From NCBI RefSeq assembly GCF_001650725.1, contig NZ_LXVX01000038.1:62001-126000 (forward strand): a stretch of DNA of 64,000 bases, in the 5' to 3' direction. Of the stretch, positions 17,002 to 25,621 are shown piece by piece. Under the pieces are notes generated by a model. It saw only the letters and a program-made list of their open reading frames with translations. It was not told where the DNA came from and did not search any database. The position numbers and the translations under genes are program-made. Each line of letters opens with the position of its first letter. Within the stretch, counting starts at the first letter, position 1. The stretch is from Sphingobium sp. TCM1. GTDB taxonomy: Bacteria; Pseudomonadota; Alphaproteobacteria; Sphingomonadales; Sphingomonadaceae.

Positions 17002-19116
17002 ATGAAGGCGCTGGCGACTGCTGCGACATTGGCCCTGTTGATGGCGGGATCGACGGGCGCCGCCCCCTCGCCCGTTCCGCCGGCCCCACCAGCCTCCCCG
17101 CCGGTGGAGGACGCGCTGTTCGCCCAGCCCTATATCGACAAGGATGAATGGCACGACGCTCCCGTCCGTCACCGCTACGTCCATGGGGGGTTCAAGGGCA
17201 CGCAGACGCGCTTTTCCTTCTATTTCCCTGAGCCTGCCCAATATCAGGGCCGCTTCTTCCAGCATATCACGCCCGTTCCCGACAGCGAGAACAACGCCCA
17301 GCTTCCAGGCACGCCGGAAGAGGACAAGATCGGTTTCGCCATCGCATCGGGCGCCTATTTCGTCGAGACCAACGGCGGCGGCCGCGATCAGGTCGGGATG
17401 CCGGGCAAGGGGGTCGATCCGACCATCGCCGCCTGGCGCGCCAATGCGGCGGCGGCCCGTTATTCCCGCGTGGTGGCGCAGTCCATATATGGCGGCAAAC
17501 GACCCTATGGCTATGCCTATGGCGGCAGCGGCGGCGGCTTCCGCACGATCGGTTCGATCGAAAATAGCGACGGCGTCTGGGACGGGGTGGTGCCCTATGT
17601 GATCGGATCGACCATGGCGATCCCCAACATGTTCACCGTGCGGATGCACGCGATGCGTCTGCTGAAGGACCGTTTCCCGCAGATCGTCGATGCCGTGGAG
17701 CCGGGCGGCAGCGGCAATCCCTATGCCGGGCTGAACGCGAAGGAGGCGGCCGCCCTGCGCGAGGTTACGCGCATGGGGTTCCCGACGCCCTCCTGGTTCG
17801 GCTACCGCACCATGGGCGTCCATGGCTTCGCCGCCCTCTATCAGGGGTTGGTGATGGCCGATCCCACCTATTTCAACGATTTCTGGACCAAGGCGGGCTA
17901 TCTGGGCTTTGACGATCCCCATGGCTTCGATGGCGCGCGGGTGCAGCACAAGACCGCCATCGCCGCACCGATCAGCGCGGCGGAAGCGGCCCGCATGGGT
18001 CTCTCGACCAGCGTCGTCGACGGTCGCAAGGATGGCGGCGTCGACAATGCCTTTGCCGCCTTGCAGGGCAACGAGGCCCAGCGGATCGTCGCCTATCGCC
18101 TGTCGAGCGCCCCGCCCAGGGTCGATTTTCTCGGCGGCGACCTGGTCGTCGCATCCGGCGCGGGCATGGGCAAGCGGCTGGCGCTCAGCCGGATCGAGGG
18201 TGATATCGCGATCCTGGGCGTGACCGACCCGGCGCTGGCAGCCAGCCTCAAGCCCGGCGATGCGGTCCAGGTCGACAACAGCAACTTCCTCGCCGCGCAG
18301 ACCTACCACCGGCACCAGGTGCCGGGGCGGGACTTTCCGGTCTGGGATCAGTTCCGCAAGCCCGATGGCCGGCCAATCTATCCCCAGCGTCCCATGATCA
18401 TCGGGCCGCTCTTCGTCCAGTCCACCGCCGGATCGCAGCTGACGGGCCGCTTCAAGGGCAAGATGATCATCGTCGAAAATCTGTGGGACCGCGAAGCCAT
18501 GCCCTGGCAGGCGGACTGGTATCGGCAGCGGATCGCCTCGCATCTGGGCGCGGCGACCGACGATCATGTGCGGCTCTGGTACACCGATCACGCGCTGCAC
18601 GGCGACAGCAGCCGGCAGGAGGATCCGACCCGCACGGTCAGCTATCTCGGCATGTTGCAACAGGCGCTGCGCGATCTGGCCGCCTGGGTGGAAGAGGGCG
18701 TCGCGCCTCCGGCCGGCACCGCCTATCGCATCGCCGATGGCCAGGTGCTGGTTCCGGCGGACGCGGCGGCGCGCAAGGGCATCCAGCCGGTCGCGACCGT
18801 GACGGTCCGGGGCGGCGACATGGCGACGGCGAGGCCGGGGGAGCCGGTCGCGTTCAGCGCAACCATCGCAGTTCCGCCGGGTGCCGGAAAGATCGTCTCG
18901 GCCGAATGGGACTTCGAGGGCGACGGCCGCTTTCCGGTCAGCGCGCGCCTTCCGGCCGGATCACCATCGAGCGTCCGGCTGACCGCGCGGTACGCCTTCA
19001 CCCGGCCAGGCGTCTATTTCCCCGCCCTGCGCGTCGCATCGGAACGCCATGGTGACACGGCAACGCCCTTTGCGCGTGTCCAGAATCTGGGACGCGTCCG
19101 GGTCGTCGTGCGATAG
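17002..19116 (+). CDS. Large exported protein, probable alpha/beta-hydrolase with C-terminal PKD-like domain
   Basis: A 704-residue protein with a signal peptide (MKALATAATLALLMAGSTGA, then a proline-rich stretch). Near residue 170, YAYGGSGGGFRTIGSIEN looks like a nucleophile elbow with S176 at its centre, similar in style to the tannase/feruloyl-esterase group. A possible histidine lies in WYTDHALHGD near residue 535. Residues about 605-690 (AEWDFEGDGRFPV..., ARYAFTRPGVYFPALRV) have the PKD beta-sandwich pattern. I do not recognise a characterised family. GGAGGGG precedes the ATG. It may hydrolyse an ester of the compound used by the island upstream. This is inference from position only. Confidence 0.6.
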   Translation: MKALATAATLALLMAGSTGAAPSPVPPAPPASPPVEDALFAQPYIDKDEWHDAPVRHRYVHGGFKGTQTRFSFYFPEPAQYQGRFFQHITPVPDSENNAQLPGTPEEDKIGFAIASGAYFVETNGGGRDQVGMPGKGVDPTIAAWRANAAAARYSRVVAQSIYGGKRPYGYAYGGSGGGFRTIGSIENSDGVWDGVVPYVIGSTMAIPNMFTVRMHAMRLLKDRFPQIVDAVEPGGSGNPYAGLNAKEAAALREVTRMGFPTPSWFGYRTMGVHGFAALYQGLVMADPTYFNDFWTKAGYLGFDDPHGFDGARVQHKTAIAAPISAAEAARMGLSTSVVDGRKDGGVDNAFAALQGNEAQRIVAYRLSSAPPRVDFLGGDLVVASGAGMGKRLALSRIEGDIAILGVTDPALAASLKPGDAVQVDNSNFLAAQTYHRHQVPGRDFPVWDQFRKPDGRPIYPQRPMIIGPLFVQSTAGSQLTGRFKGKMIIVENLWDREAMPWQADWYRQRIASHLGAATDDHVRLWYTDHALHGDSSRQEDPTRTVSYLGMLQQALRDLAAWVEEGVAPPAGTAYRIADGQVLVPADAAARKGIQPVATVTVRGGDMATARPGEPVAFSATIAVPPGAGKIVSAEWDFEGDGRFPVSARLPAGSPSSVRLTARYAFTRPGVYFPALRVASERHGDTATPFARVQNLGRVRVVVR

Positions 19117-19117
19117 G

Positions 19118-20131
19118 CTATTCCAGCGGTTCGCCCGGCCAGGTCTCGGTATCGATCTGCGCCTGCGCGGCCTTGGGGTAGCGTGGCCCCGACACCGCCT
19201 CGAAGGTGAAGAGCGCGTCCACCGCCGCCAGCGTCTCGGCGGAGAGGTCGAAGGACAGCGTCGCCAGATCCTCGTCCAGATGGGCGATGCTGGTCGTACC
19301 GGGAATGGCGACGATATTGGGGCGGCGCGACAGCACCCAGCCCAGGCTCAGTTGCGCCATGGTGCAGCCCGCGTCCTGCGCGATCGTCCTGAACTGCGCC
19401 GCCAATTCCAGATTGCGCGCGAGGTGCGGCGCCTGAAAACGCGGCATGGCGCCGCGAATATCGCCCTTGGGCACGCCGTCCGGTCCGACTCCGCCCGCCA
19501 GCACGCCACGCGCGACCGGCGAAAAGGCGACGAAGCCGACGCCAAGTTCCACGCAGGCGTCCAGCACCGCGACTTCGGCATTGCGCGTCCAGGGCGAATA
19601 TTCGGTCTGCATCGCGGCGATCGGATGGACGGCGTGGGCGCGACGCAGCGTCGCGGCCGACATTTCCGACAGTCCGATCGCGCCGATCTTCCCGGCCTCG
19701 ACCGCGCGGACAAGCGCGCCGACGGACTCCTCGATCGGCACATTGGGGTCGAGCCGATGGAGATAATAGAGATCGATATGCTCGACCTTCAGCCGCCGCA
19801 GCGAATCCTCCAGCGTCGCGCTGATCGCATCGGGCGATCCGTCGAGGCCGCGCTGCCCGTCCTTGCCCCCCAGCACGCATTTGCTGGCGAGCACGAATGC
19901 GTCGCGCCGGTCCATCAGCGTGCGGCCCAGCAGTTCTTCATTGGCGCCAAAGCCGTAGAGCGCGGCGGTGTCGAAGAAATCGACCCCGTGGTCGAGCGCA
20001 TGGAGCAGCAGTTTTTCCGCCTGCCGCGGTTCCGGCCGGGGCAGATAGGCATGGCTGAGATTCATGCAGCCAAGGCCGATGGGAGACACGGTGAAAGGGC
20101 CGATGGCGCGGCGCGACGGCGAGACAGTCAT
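19118..20131 (-). CDS. Aldo/keto reductase
   Basis: A 337-residue NADPH-dependent aldo/keto reductase, (alpha/beta)8 barrel. The catalytic tetrad is visible: Asp in DFFDTAALYGFGANEELLG, Tyr in the same segment (ALYG), Lys in FVLASKCVLGG and His in LYYLHRLDPN. The sequence is of the general stress/xenobiotic aldehyde reductase type (YghZ/Tas/AKR13-like), so the substrate is not predictable. The start at 20131 gives MTVSPSRRAIGPFTVSPIGLGCM, the normal N-terminus. Its stop is two bases from the stop of the converging 704-residue gene, and it is divergent from the dienelactone hydrolase gene. Confidence 0.88.
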   Translation of the reverse strand: MTVSPSRRAIGPFTVSPIGLGCMNLSHAYLPRPEPRQAEKLLLHALDHGVDFFDTAALYGFGANEELLGRTLMDRRDAFVLASKCVLGGKDGQRGLDGSPDAISATLEDSLRRLKVEHIDLYYLHRLDPNVPIEESVGALVRAVEAGKIGAIGLSEMSAATLRRAHAVHPIAAMQTEYSPWTRNAEVAVLDACVELGVGFVAFSPVARGVLAGGVGPDGVPKGDIRGAMPRFQAPHLARNLELAAQFRTIAQDAGCTMAQLSLGWVLSRRPNIVAIPGTTSIAHLDEDLATLSFDLSAETLAAVDALFTFEAVSGPRYPKAAQAQIDTETWPGEPLE

Positions 20132-20288
20132 GAGAAGGCGATGATCCTGTTTCCGATCGGGGATGCCACGCCATAGCGAGGCTTGGCCGCCGGTTCCACC
20201 CATCATGCGCGCCGGGCGATCATGTTTGGCTGGACAAGCCGGCGACGGACAGGAAGACTGGATCAAGGCCGGCGAAGGAGAGTGCCCC

Positions 20289-21200
20289 ATGCCCAGTGAA
20301 TCCGACACGCCCTCATCCAGGCGCGCCGCCGATTATCCCCGCGCCGTGCTCGACCTGTTCGACGCCTATGTCCATGGGACGATCGACCGGCGCGGCTTCC
20401 TCCAGCAATGCGCGATCCATGTCGGCGGGACCGCTGCCGCCACCGCGATGTTGACCACGCTCAGTCCCGATTTCGCGCGCGGCCAAGTGATCCCGCCCGA
20501 CGACCGGCGCATCGCCGTCAGCCATGTCGACATCCCGTCGCCCAGGGGCAACGGCACGATCCGCGCCTATGTGGCCCGACCGGTGGGCAGGACCGACGCC
20601 AGGCTGCCGGTGATCCTCGTCGCACACGAAAATCGCGGCCTCAACCCACATATCGAAGATATTGCACGCCGCCTGGCCGTTGACGGCTTTCTCGCCGTTG
20701 CGCCAGACGCCCTCACCACATTGGGCGGCTATCCGGGCGACGAGGACAAGGCGCGCACGATGTTCGCGACGCTGGACCGCGCGAAAATCCAGGAGGATTT
20801 CATCGCCGCGGCTGCACATGCGAAGGGGATGGCGGGCGGCAACGGCCGCGTGGGCGCTGTCGGCTTCTGCTTCGGCGGCGGCATCGCCAACCTGCTGGCC
20901 GCGCGCATTCCCGACCTGCGGGCGGCCGTGCCCTTCTATGGCAGCCCGCCGCCGATCGAGGAGGTGCCGGCGATCAAGGCCGAACTGCTCATCCACTATG
21001 GCGGCAATGATGCGCGCACCAACGCCGCATGGCCCGGCTATGAAGAGGCGCTGAAGAAAGCCGGCATCCGCTATCGGGCCTTCATCTACGACGGCGCCGA
21101 GCATGGCTTCAACAACGACACCACGCCGCGCTTCGACAAGGCCGCCGCCGATCTCGCCTGGGCGCGGACGATTGCCCTGTTCCGACGGACGCTGGGATGA
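20289..21200 (+). CDS. Dienelactone hydrolase family protein, Tat-exported
   Basis: A 303-residue alpha/beta hydrolase of the dienelactone hydrolase family. The catalytic cysteine is C194 in GFCFGGG and the histidine H272 in AEHGFNND, with an aspartate in HYGGNDARTN between them. An N-terminal twin-arginine signal (TIDRRGFLQQCA, hydrophobic stretch to about residue 60) sends the folded protein to the periplasm, as in many long DLH proteins whose N-terminus reads DLFDAYVHG. The start at 20289 follows GAAGGAGAG. Substrates of this exported group are poorly known; lactones or esters are likely. Confidence 0.88.
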   Translation: MPSESDTPSSRRAADYPRAVLDLFDAYVHGTIDRRGFLQQCAIHVGGTAAATAMLTTLSPDFARGQVIPPDDRRIAVSHVDIPSPRGNGTIRAYVARPVGRTDARLPVILVAHENRGLNPHIEDIARRLAVDGFLAVAPDALTTLGGYPGDEDKARTMFATLDRAKIQEDFIAAAAHAKGMAGGNGRVGAVGFCFGGGIANLLAARIPDLRAAVPFYGSPPPIEEVPAIKAELLIHYGGNDARTNAAWPGYEEALKKAGIRYRAFIYDGAEHGFNNDTTPRFDKAAADLAWARTIALFRRTLG

Positions 21201-21383
21201 GCGCAGCGCCGGTTACGGCCGGAAGGTCGGTCTTACCGGCCTGAGCGCAGTCGCCGCTGACCGGAATTTCGGAGGCGCTGCTGTCCCCCGATGGTAAGGC
21301 GCGTTGATCGCAACCGTCTGGTCCGCAACGCACCCATGGCGTGACCGTCGGCTTCGACTATTGACGTCCCAAAGGGTCGCATC

Positions 21384-21416
21384 CCCGCCCCGCCGGTTCG
21401 GCGGCGGGATATTTTT
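21384..21416 (+). terminator. Probable intrinsic terminator
   Basis: A GC-rich hairpin (CCCGCCCCGCCG / CGGCGGCGGG, with one bulged base and a short GTT-type loop) is followed by ATATTTTT. It lies between the hydrolase gene and the converging GH115 gene. No gene is visible in the rest of 21201-21430. Confidence 0.65.
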
Positions 21417-21430
21417 CTGACCGTTCCCGC

Positions 21431-24208
21431 TCAGGACAAGGGCGGCGCGCCATAGAAGTCGGCCGCGCCGTCCAGCCGGACGTCGATCCGGTCCAGCAGG
21501 AAGCCCGGATCGAGCGCATGGACTCGGATCTCGTGCCTGCCCTCGGCCAGTTGCGGCAACGCGATACCCCTGAAAGCCATATTGCCCAGGACATTGTGCT
21601 TCCAGTCCTCGCTGCGCCCGTGCGTCTCGAAATCCAGTATCCGCACCGGGCCGTCATCGACCTGTACCGCCAGACGCAGGCCGTTGGCGGAGGTCAGCGG
21701 ATGGACCGGAACGGCGACGACGCGCAATTCCGCCCCGGCCTCGTTTCCCGTCTCGAAGACATAGCGCAACGGCTGCGTCTCCCCCGGCGCATCCCGCGAC
21801 GGAAGGTTCAGTTTCGCGCGCAAGGCAGCCTGCCGCGATCCAAGCCCGGGCACGACTTCCCAATCCTCGTTCATCGCGGCCGGCGACGCCGCGGTCAGGG
21901 AAATGGTGCGATCGATCTCGACCGGGGCGGCGGCGTGCCCCGCACGGATGAACCGCCCCGCGACGGCCAGGCGCCTGCCGCCACATTCCAGCGTACCGAA
22001 ATTGATCGCGCCGCCGCCGTCATAGGACAGGATGATCCGCTGCTGAAAGCCGTTGGCGGCCGTCAGTGCGCCATGTGTCGCCTCGGCCACGATCCCCTTC
22101 TGGTCCGCCAGCCGCCACTCGCCGTCCATGCCCCAGCCATGCACGGTCAGCGCGTGGCGCGCCGGGCGCCCCTCGACGAAACTCAGCTCGGCCACATCCA
22201 GCCCGCAGCCCGCCTTCCGGGGAAAATCCGCCTTGGGAAAGACCGGCCGGGCGAAGACCGGCAGGTCGCGGGGCGCCATGTTCATGATGCCGCGCCACTT
22301 GCCGTCCCGCTGGTCATTATAGGCCGCCGTATCCGCGACAATCCGGTCATGCGCGGCCTCCGCCTCCTGCGCCAGCCGGTTGGCGACGGGCCGGCCCTGC
22401 CGGGCATGGAGCGCCGCCAGATCGAGCTTCAGATTGCGCTCGTTCATGCTGGCCGCACCCCGCACCGGATAGAGTATCAGCTGGAAATAGGCATCGCGCC
22501 GATCCGCCGGGATGCGGGTCGCCATCGCCTCCGCCCGTGCGACCAGATCGGCATAGCGGTCGATCCGCCGCCATGCCTCGCTTCCGCCGGTGCGGACATG
22601 ATCGCCGATCCGGATCGGCCGCGTCGGTTCGACCTGGCTGAAACCCATGAACTCCGGCCGCCGCTCCCAGGCCAGATCATAATAGTCCGTCATGATGTCG
22701 GCGATGCGGCCCGCCAGCGGCGCGTCGAACTGTCTCGCCAGCCATGTTTCCATATGGGCGCGCGCGCTCTGCCCGAACAGCTCGTGGTCGAACGCCAGAT
22801 CGAGGAAATATTGGGTCAGATATTCGGCCGGCTTGATGTCACCCACATTCAGCATCCAGATGCGGCGCGCCTCCATCTGCCGGGCGCGCTCCATCTGTTC
22901 GCGGATCAGGGCGGGGTGGGTGGTGCCCAGCCAGAGATAATCATGCGGACGCCCCCAGTAGGAAACATGATAATAGACACCCGACCCACCCCGGCGCGCC
23001 CGTTCCTGCTCGGTCGGCAACTGGCTGATATAGCCGTAATTATCCTCGGGCCAGACCAGCGTGACATCGTCGGGCACCTTCAGGCCCAGCCCGTACAGGT
23101 CCAGCACCTCCTTGTAGAGCGTCAGGGCCTGCGGCACCTGGTCCGCCGGCTTGCCCTGGGCTGCGGCCAGCAGGCCGCGCTGCACGCCGATCGCCTTGGC
23201 GAGCGCATCCCGGGCGATACCGGGCGTTGCGGCCCCCTCCATCTCGGAATCATGCTTGCCCCGCAGCCCGACGGTGTAGACATTCTCGAACGGCGCCACC
23301 TCCACCGCGCGGACGCGCCAATACTCGATCATGGCGTCGCGATTGGTGAAGAAGTTGAACGCCCCCCGCGCCCTGTCATCCCATTCGCGGACATTATTGC
23401 GCATCATCGGTTCGGCATGGGACGTGCCCACGACGATCGCATGATCGCGCGCGGCCTGCGCATTGCCCGCAATCTGGTAGAAGGGCCGGGTGCTGTCATG
23501 CATCGCCGGCCAGATGAAATTGGCCTTCAGCCGCCACATCAGTTCGAAGATGCGGGCATAGGTCTTGGGCCCGATATCGCCCGTCTCCGGCTCGAATGTG
23601 CGCGCCGCCCAGGGCTGCAATCCCCAATCCTCGTCGTTGAGGAAGATGCCGCGATAATGGACAGATGGCGCCTTCGACAGGCGATGGCCGCCATCGACCG
23701 CCAGCCTTTTCCGCCTCTGCGGCGCCACGTCCGCCCACCACTCCCAGGCCGAAACGCCCATCTCGCGCGTCAGATCCACCATGCCCCAGATCGCCCCGCG
23801 CACGTCCGACCCGGCAATCACCAGATACTGGCGGCCCGGATGGCTGCGAGAGGGCACGAGGACGCGGACATGACGCTCCCACTCGCCATTCAGCGAATCA
23901 AGATCCAGCCCACTGTCCCGCACGACCGCATCCATCACCGCCGATCCCCTGTTCCCGATGACGATGCACAGGGTCGCGCAATCCTGCAGGTCCGCCGACC
24001 GGCGCGGAGCGATCCCCGTCACTTTCAGCAGGTCGCGGGCAAGCATGGCCGCCGCCAGTTCCAGCGGCCTGTCATCGGAATGGATCACCGTGGCGACCTT
24101 CCGGCCGTCGAACAGCAGCGCCTCGCGGGCGGATGCGGGCGTACTGCTCAGCAAGGCCACGACGCTCAGGGCGACGCCGATCCCGCGCCTGACAACCGCT
24201 TCCTGCAT
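21431..24208 (-). CDS. Glycoside hydrolase family 115 (alpha-glucuronidase type)
   Basis: A 925-residue exported protein with a signal peptide ending ASA near residue 27. It matches GH115 in length and in segments such as RGIFLNDEDWGLQPWA near 200, LKANFIWPAMHD near 245, VVGTSHAEPMMRN near 275, and VYTVGLRGKHDSEMEG near 325. The C-terminal part has the jelly-roll modules found in this family. GH115 enzymes remove (4-O-methyl-)glucuronic acid from xylan or arabinogalactan side chains. The ATG has CAGGGG upstream. It is divergent from the GH68 operon, but the LacI operator between them (24379-24392) is closer to the GH68 promoter. How glucuronidase activity fits a sucrose/raffinose locus is unclear. 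Confidence 0.86.
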   Translation of the reverse strand: MQEAVVRRGIGVALSVVALLSSTPASAREALLFDGRKVATVIHSDDRPLELAAAMLARDLLKVTGIAPRRSADLQDCATLCIVIGNRGSAVMDAVVRDSGLDLDSLNGEWERHVRVLVPSRSHPGRQYLVIAGSDVRGAIWGMVDLTREMGVSAWEWWADVAPQRRKRLAVDGGHRLSKAPSVHYRGIFLNDEDWGLQPWAARTFEPETGDIGPKTYARIFELMWRLKANFIWPAMHDSTRPFYQIAGNAQAARDHAIVVGTSHAEPMMRNNVREWDDRARGAFNFFTNRDAMIEYWRVRAVEVAPFENVYTVGLRGKHDSEMEGAATPGIARDALAKAIGVQRGLLAAAQGKPADQVPQALTLYKEVLDLYGLGLKVPDDVTLVWPEDNYGYISQLPTEQERARRGGSGVYYHVSYWGRPHDYLWLGTTHPALIREQMERARQMEARRIWMLNVGDIKPAEYLTQYFLDLAFDHELFGQSARAHMETWLARQFDAPLAGRIADIMTDYYDLAWERRPEFMGFSQVEPTRPIRIGDHVRTGGSEAWRRIDRYADLVARAEAMATRIPADRRDAYFQLILYPVRGAASMNERNLKLDLAALHARQGRPVANRLAQEAEAAHDRIVADTAAYNDQRDGKWRGIMNMAPRDLPVFARPVFPKADFPRKAGCGLDVAELSFVEGRPARHALTVHGWGMDGEWRLADQKGIVAEATHGALTAANGFQQRIILSYDGGGAINFGTLECGGRRLAVAGRFIRAGHAAAPVEIDRTISLTAASPAAMNEDWEVVPGLGSRQAALRAKLNLPSRDAPGETQPLRYVFETGNEAGAELRVVAVPVHPLTSANGLRLAVQVDDGPVRILDFETHGRSEDWKHNVLGNMAFRGIALPQLAEGRHEIRVHALDPGFLLDRIDVRLDGAADFYGAPPLS

Positions 24209-24377
24209 CCCCTGTTTCCCTCTGCTCGTTCGGCATGGACTGCCAGTTCAAAAGCTAAAACACTTCATATACTTTCTCAATGTGAACCGACATTCCACAT
24301 GATAAACTTTCAGGGCGGCCAGGCGATCGCCACACCGACCATGCGCCACATGTCGGTGCCGAACTTCAAAACACATG

Positions 24378-24406
24378 TTGCAAACGTTTGCCTAATGCCT
24401 TATCGC
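24378..24406 (+). promoter_or_regulatory. GH68 promoter with LacI-type operator over the -35 element
   Basis: TTGCAA (24378-24383), 17 bases, then TATCGC (24401-24406). The -35 hexamer lies inside TGCAAACGTTTGCC (24379-24392), whose core GCAAACGTTTGC is a perfect palindrome. The same spacing and hexamers recur at the TonB and MFS promoters. The leader from here to the ATG is about 120 bases. Confidence 0.7.
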
Positions 24407-24470
24407 GCTGTTGGAGCAGATTGCGAACGGCCGCTCCCCGGTCCGTATCCAGCCTGATTTCCACCTTGGG

Positions 24471-24510
24471 GGAGGATGTCGCCAAGACTGCACGCTTGGG
24501 GGCATCCTCC
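24471..24510 (+). promoter_or_regulatory. Stem-loop in the leader of the GH68 operon
   Basis: GGAGGATGTCGCCAAG (24471-24486) pairs with CTTGGGGGCATCCTCC (24495-24510) at 14 of 16 positions around an eight-base loop. It ends 22 bases before the GH68 ATG and just ahead of the GAGAGGA ribosome-binding site. There is no U-run, so it is not an intrinsic terminator. A role in mRNA stability or translation control is inference. Confidence 0.55.
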
Positions 24511-24532
24511 TCCCCACGAGAGGACGCCGTCT

Positions 24533-25621
24533 ATGGCCACAGACTGGACCGCCGCGCATGTCGGCGCGATTTCCGCCGCTCCACCGGCTTCGCAACTGAT
24601 CGACGCCGGGGATTTCACGCGCATATCGCCCGCTATCGACATATGGGACGCATGGCCGGTGCAGCAGCGCGACGGCACGCCCCTCGTGCTGCAGGACGGC
24701 GTCCAGTTGTGGATGGCGCTCGCGGCACCCCATTTCGCCGATCCCGATGAACGCCATGGCCATGCGCGCATCCATCTTTTTCGACATGAAAACGGGCGCT
24801 GGGACCATCTTGGTCCGGCGATGCCAGAAGGCTTCTCTCCCGGCAGCCGGGAATGGTCGGGTTCGGCCATATTCGACGAGGCCAGCGCTGAAATCATCCT
24901 CTACTTCACCGCCGCCGGCTATCGCGGCGAGACCGAGCCCGGCTTCGCCCAGCGCATGTTCAGTGCCCGCGCCCGCCTGGCGGATGATGGCCGCCTGACC
25001 GGCTGGCACGCCCTGACGGAAGTCATCCCGACCGATCCCGCCTTCTACATGCCGACCAGCGGCGGCGGCCAGATCGGCACCATCAAGGCGTTTCGTGATC
25101 CCGCCTATTTCCGCGATCCCGCCGATGGCCGCCATTATCTGTTCTTCGCCGGGTCGCTGGCGGGATCGCAGTCCGCCTATAATGGCGTCGTCGGTTTCGC
25201 GTCCGCCTCGGCGGACCAGCCCGATCGCTGGACGATCGCGCCGCCGCTGATTTCGGCCGACGGGCTGAACAATGAACTGGAACGGCCGCATGTCGTCCAT
25301 CATCAGGGGCTATATTATCTCTTCTGGTCGACCCAGCGTCATGTCTTCAATCCCGATGCGGCGACCGGCCCGACGGGCCTGTACGGCATGGTCGGCGATA
25401 CGCTGGCCGGACCCTGGCGGCCCATCAACGGCAGCGGCCTGGTTTTCGCCAATCCGCCACAAGCGCCTGCACAAGCCTATAGCTGGATGATATTACCCGA
25501 TCTGTCCGTCACCAGTTTCGTGGACGACTGGGGCAGCGGGACGGAACGCCGGTTCGGCGGCAGCTTCGCGCCCTTTGTCCACTTGCGGCTGGATGGCGAC
25601 AAGGGAGGCCTGGTGTCATGA
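24533..25621 (+). CDS. Glycoside hydrolase family 68 (levansucrase/inulosucrase type)
   Basis: A 362-residue five-blade beta-propeller enzyme that splits sucrose and transfers fructose to water or a growing fructan. The three catalytic positions can be read: nucleophile D39 (DIWDAWPV), transition-state stabiliser D189 (AFRDPAYF) and acid/base E250 (ELERPHVV). HGHARIHLF and EWSGSA are further family segments. There is no signal peptide; Zymomonas, a relative, also has leaderless GH68 enzymes. The start at 24533 gives a normal N-terminus. The stop overlaps the ROK kinase start by four bases, and a GH36 gene follows, so fructose release and phosphorylation are coupled in one operon under a LacI-type operator. 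Confidence 0.92.
   Translation: MATDWTAAHVGAISAAPPASQLIDAGDFTRISPAIDIWDAWPVQQRDGTPLVLQDGVQLWMALAAPHFADPDERHGHARIHLFRHENGRWDHLGPAMPEGFSPGSREWSGSAIFDEASAEIILYFTAAGYRGETEPGFAQRMFSARARLADDGRLTGWHALTEVIPTDPAFYMPTSGGGQIGTIKAFRDPAYFRDPADGRHYLFFAGSLAGSQSAYNGVVGFASASADQPDRWTIAPPLISADGLNNELERPHVVHHQGLYYLFWSTQRHVFNPDAATGPTGLYGMVGDTLAGPWRPINGSGLVFANPPQAPAQAYSWMILPDLSVTSFVDDWGSGTERRFGGSFAPFVHLRLDGDKGGLVS

Larger units (their letters stand above)
24209..24532. other. Divergent control region between GH115 and GH68 genes
   Basis: No gene is visible in these 324 bases. They hold a LacI-type operator with a promoter facing the GH68 gene (24378-24406) and a strong leader hairpin (24471-24510). An AT-richer stretch (24240-24310) on the GH115 side probably carries that gene's promoter, but I cannot point to clear hexamers. 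Confidence 0.6.

Noticed and set aside
21518-24457. Plus-strand open frame of about 980 codons opposite GH115
   Set aside because: Composition (Arg, Pro, His, Gln runs) is that of antisense frames, and GH115 on the other strand is clearly real.
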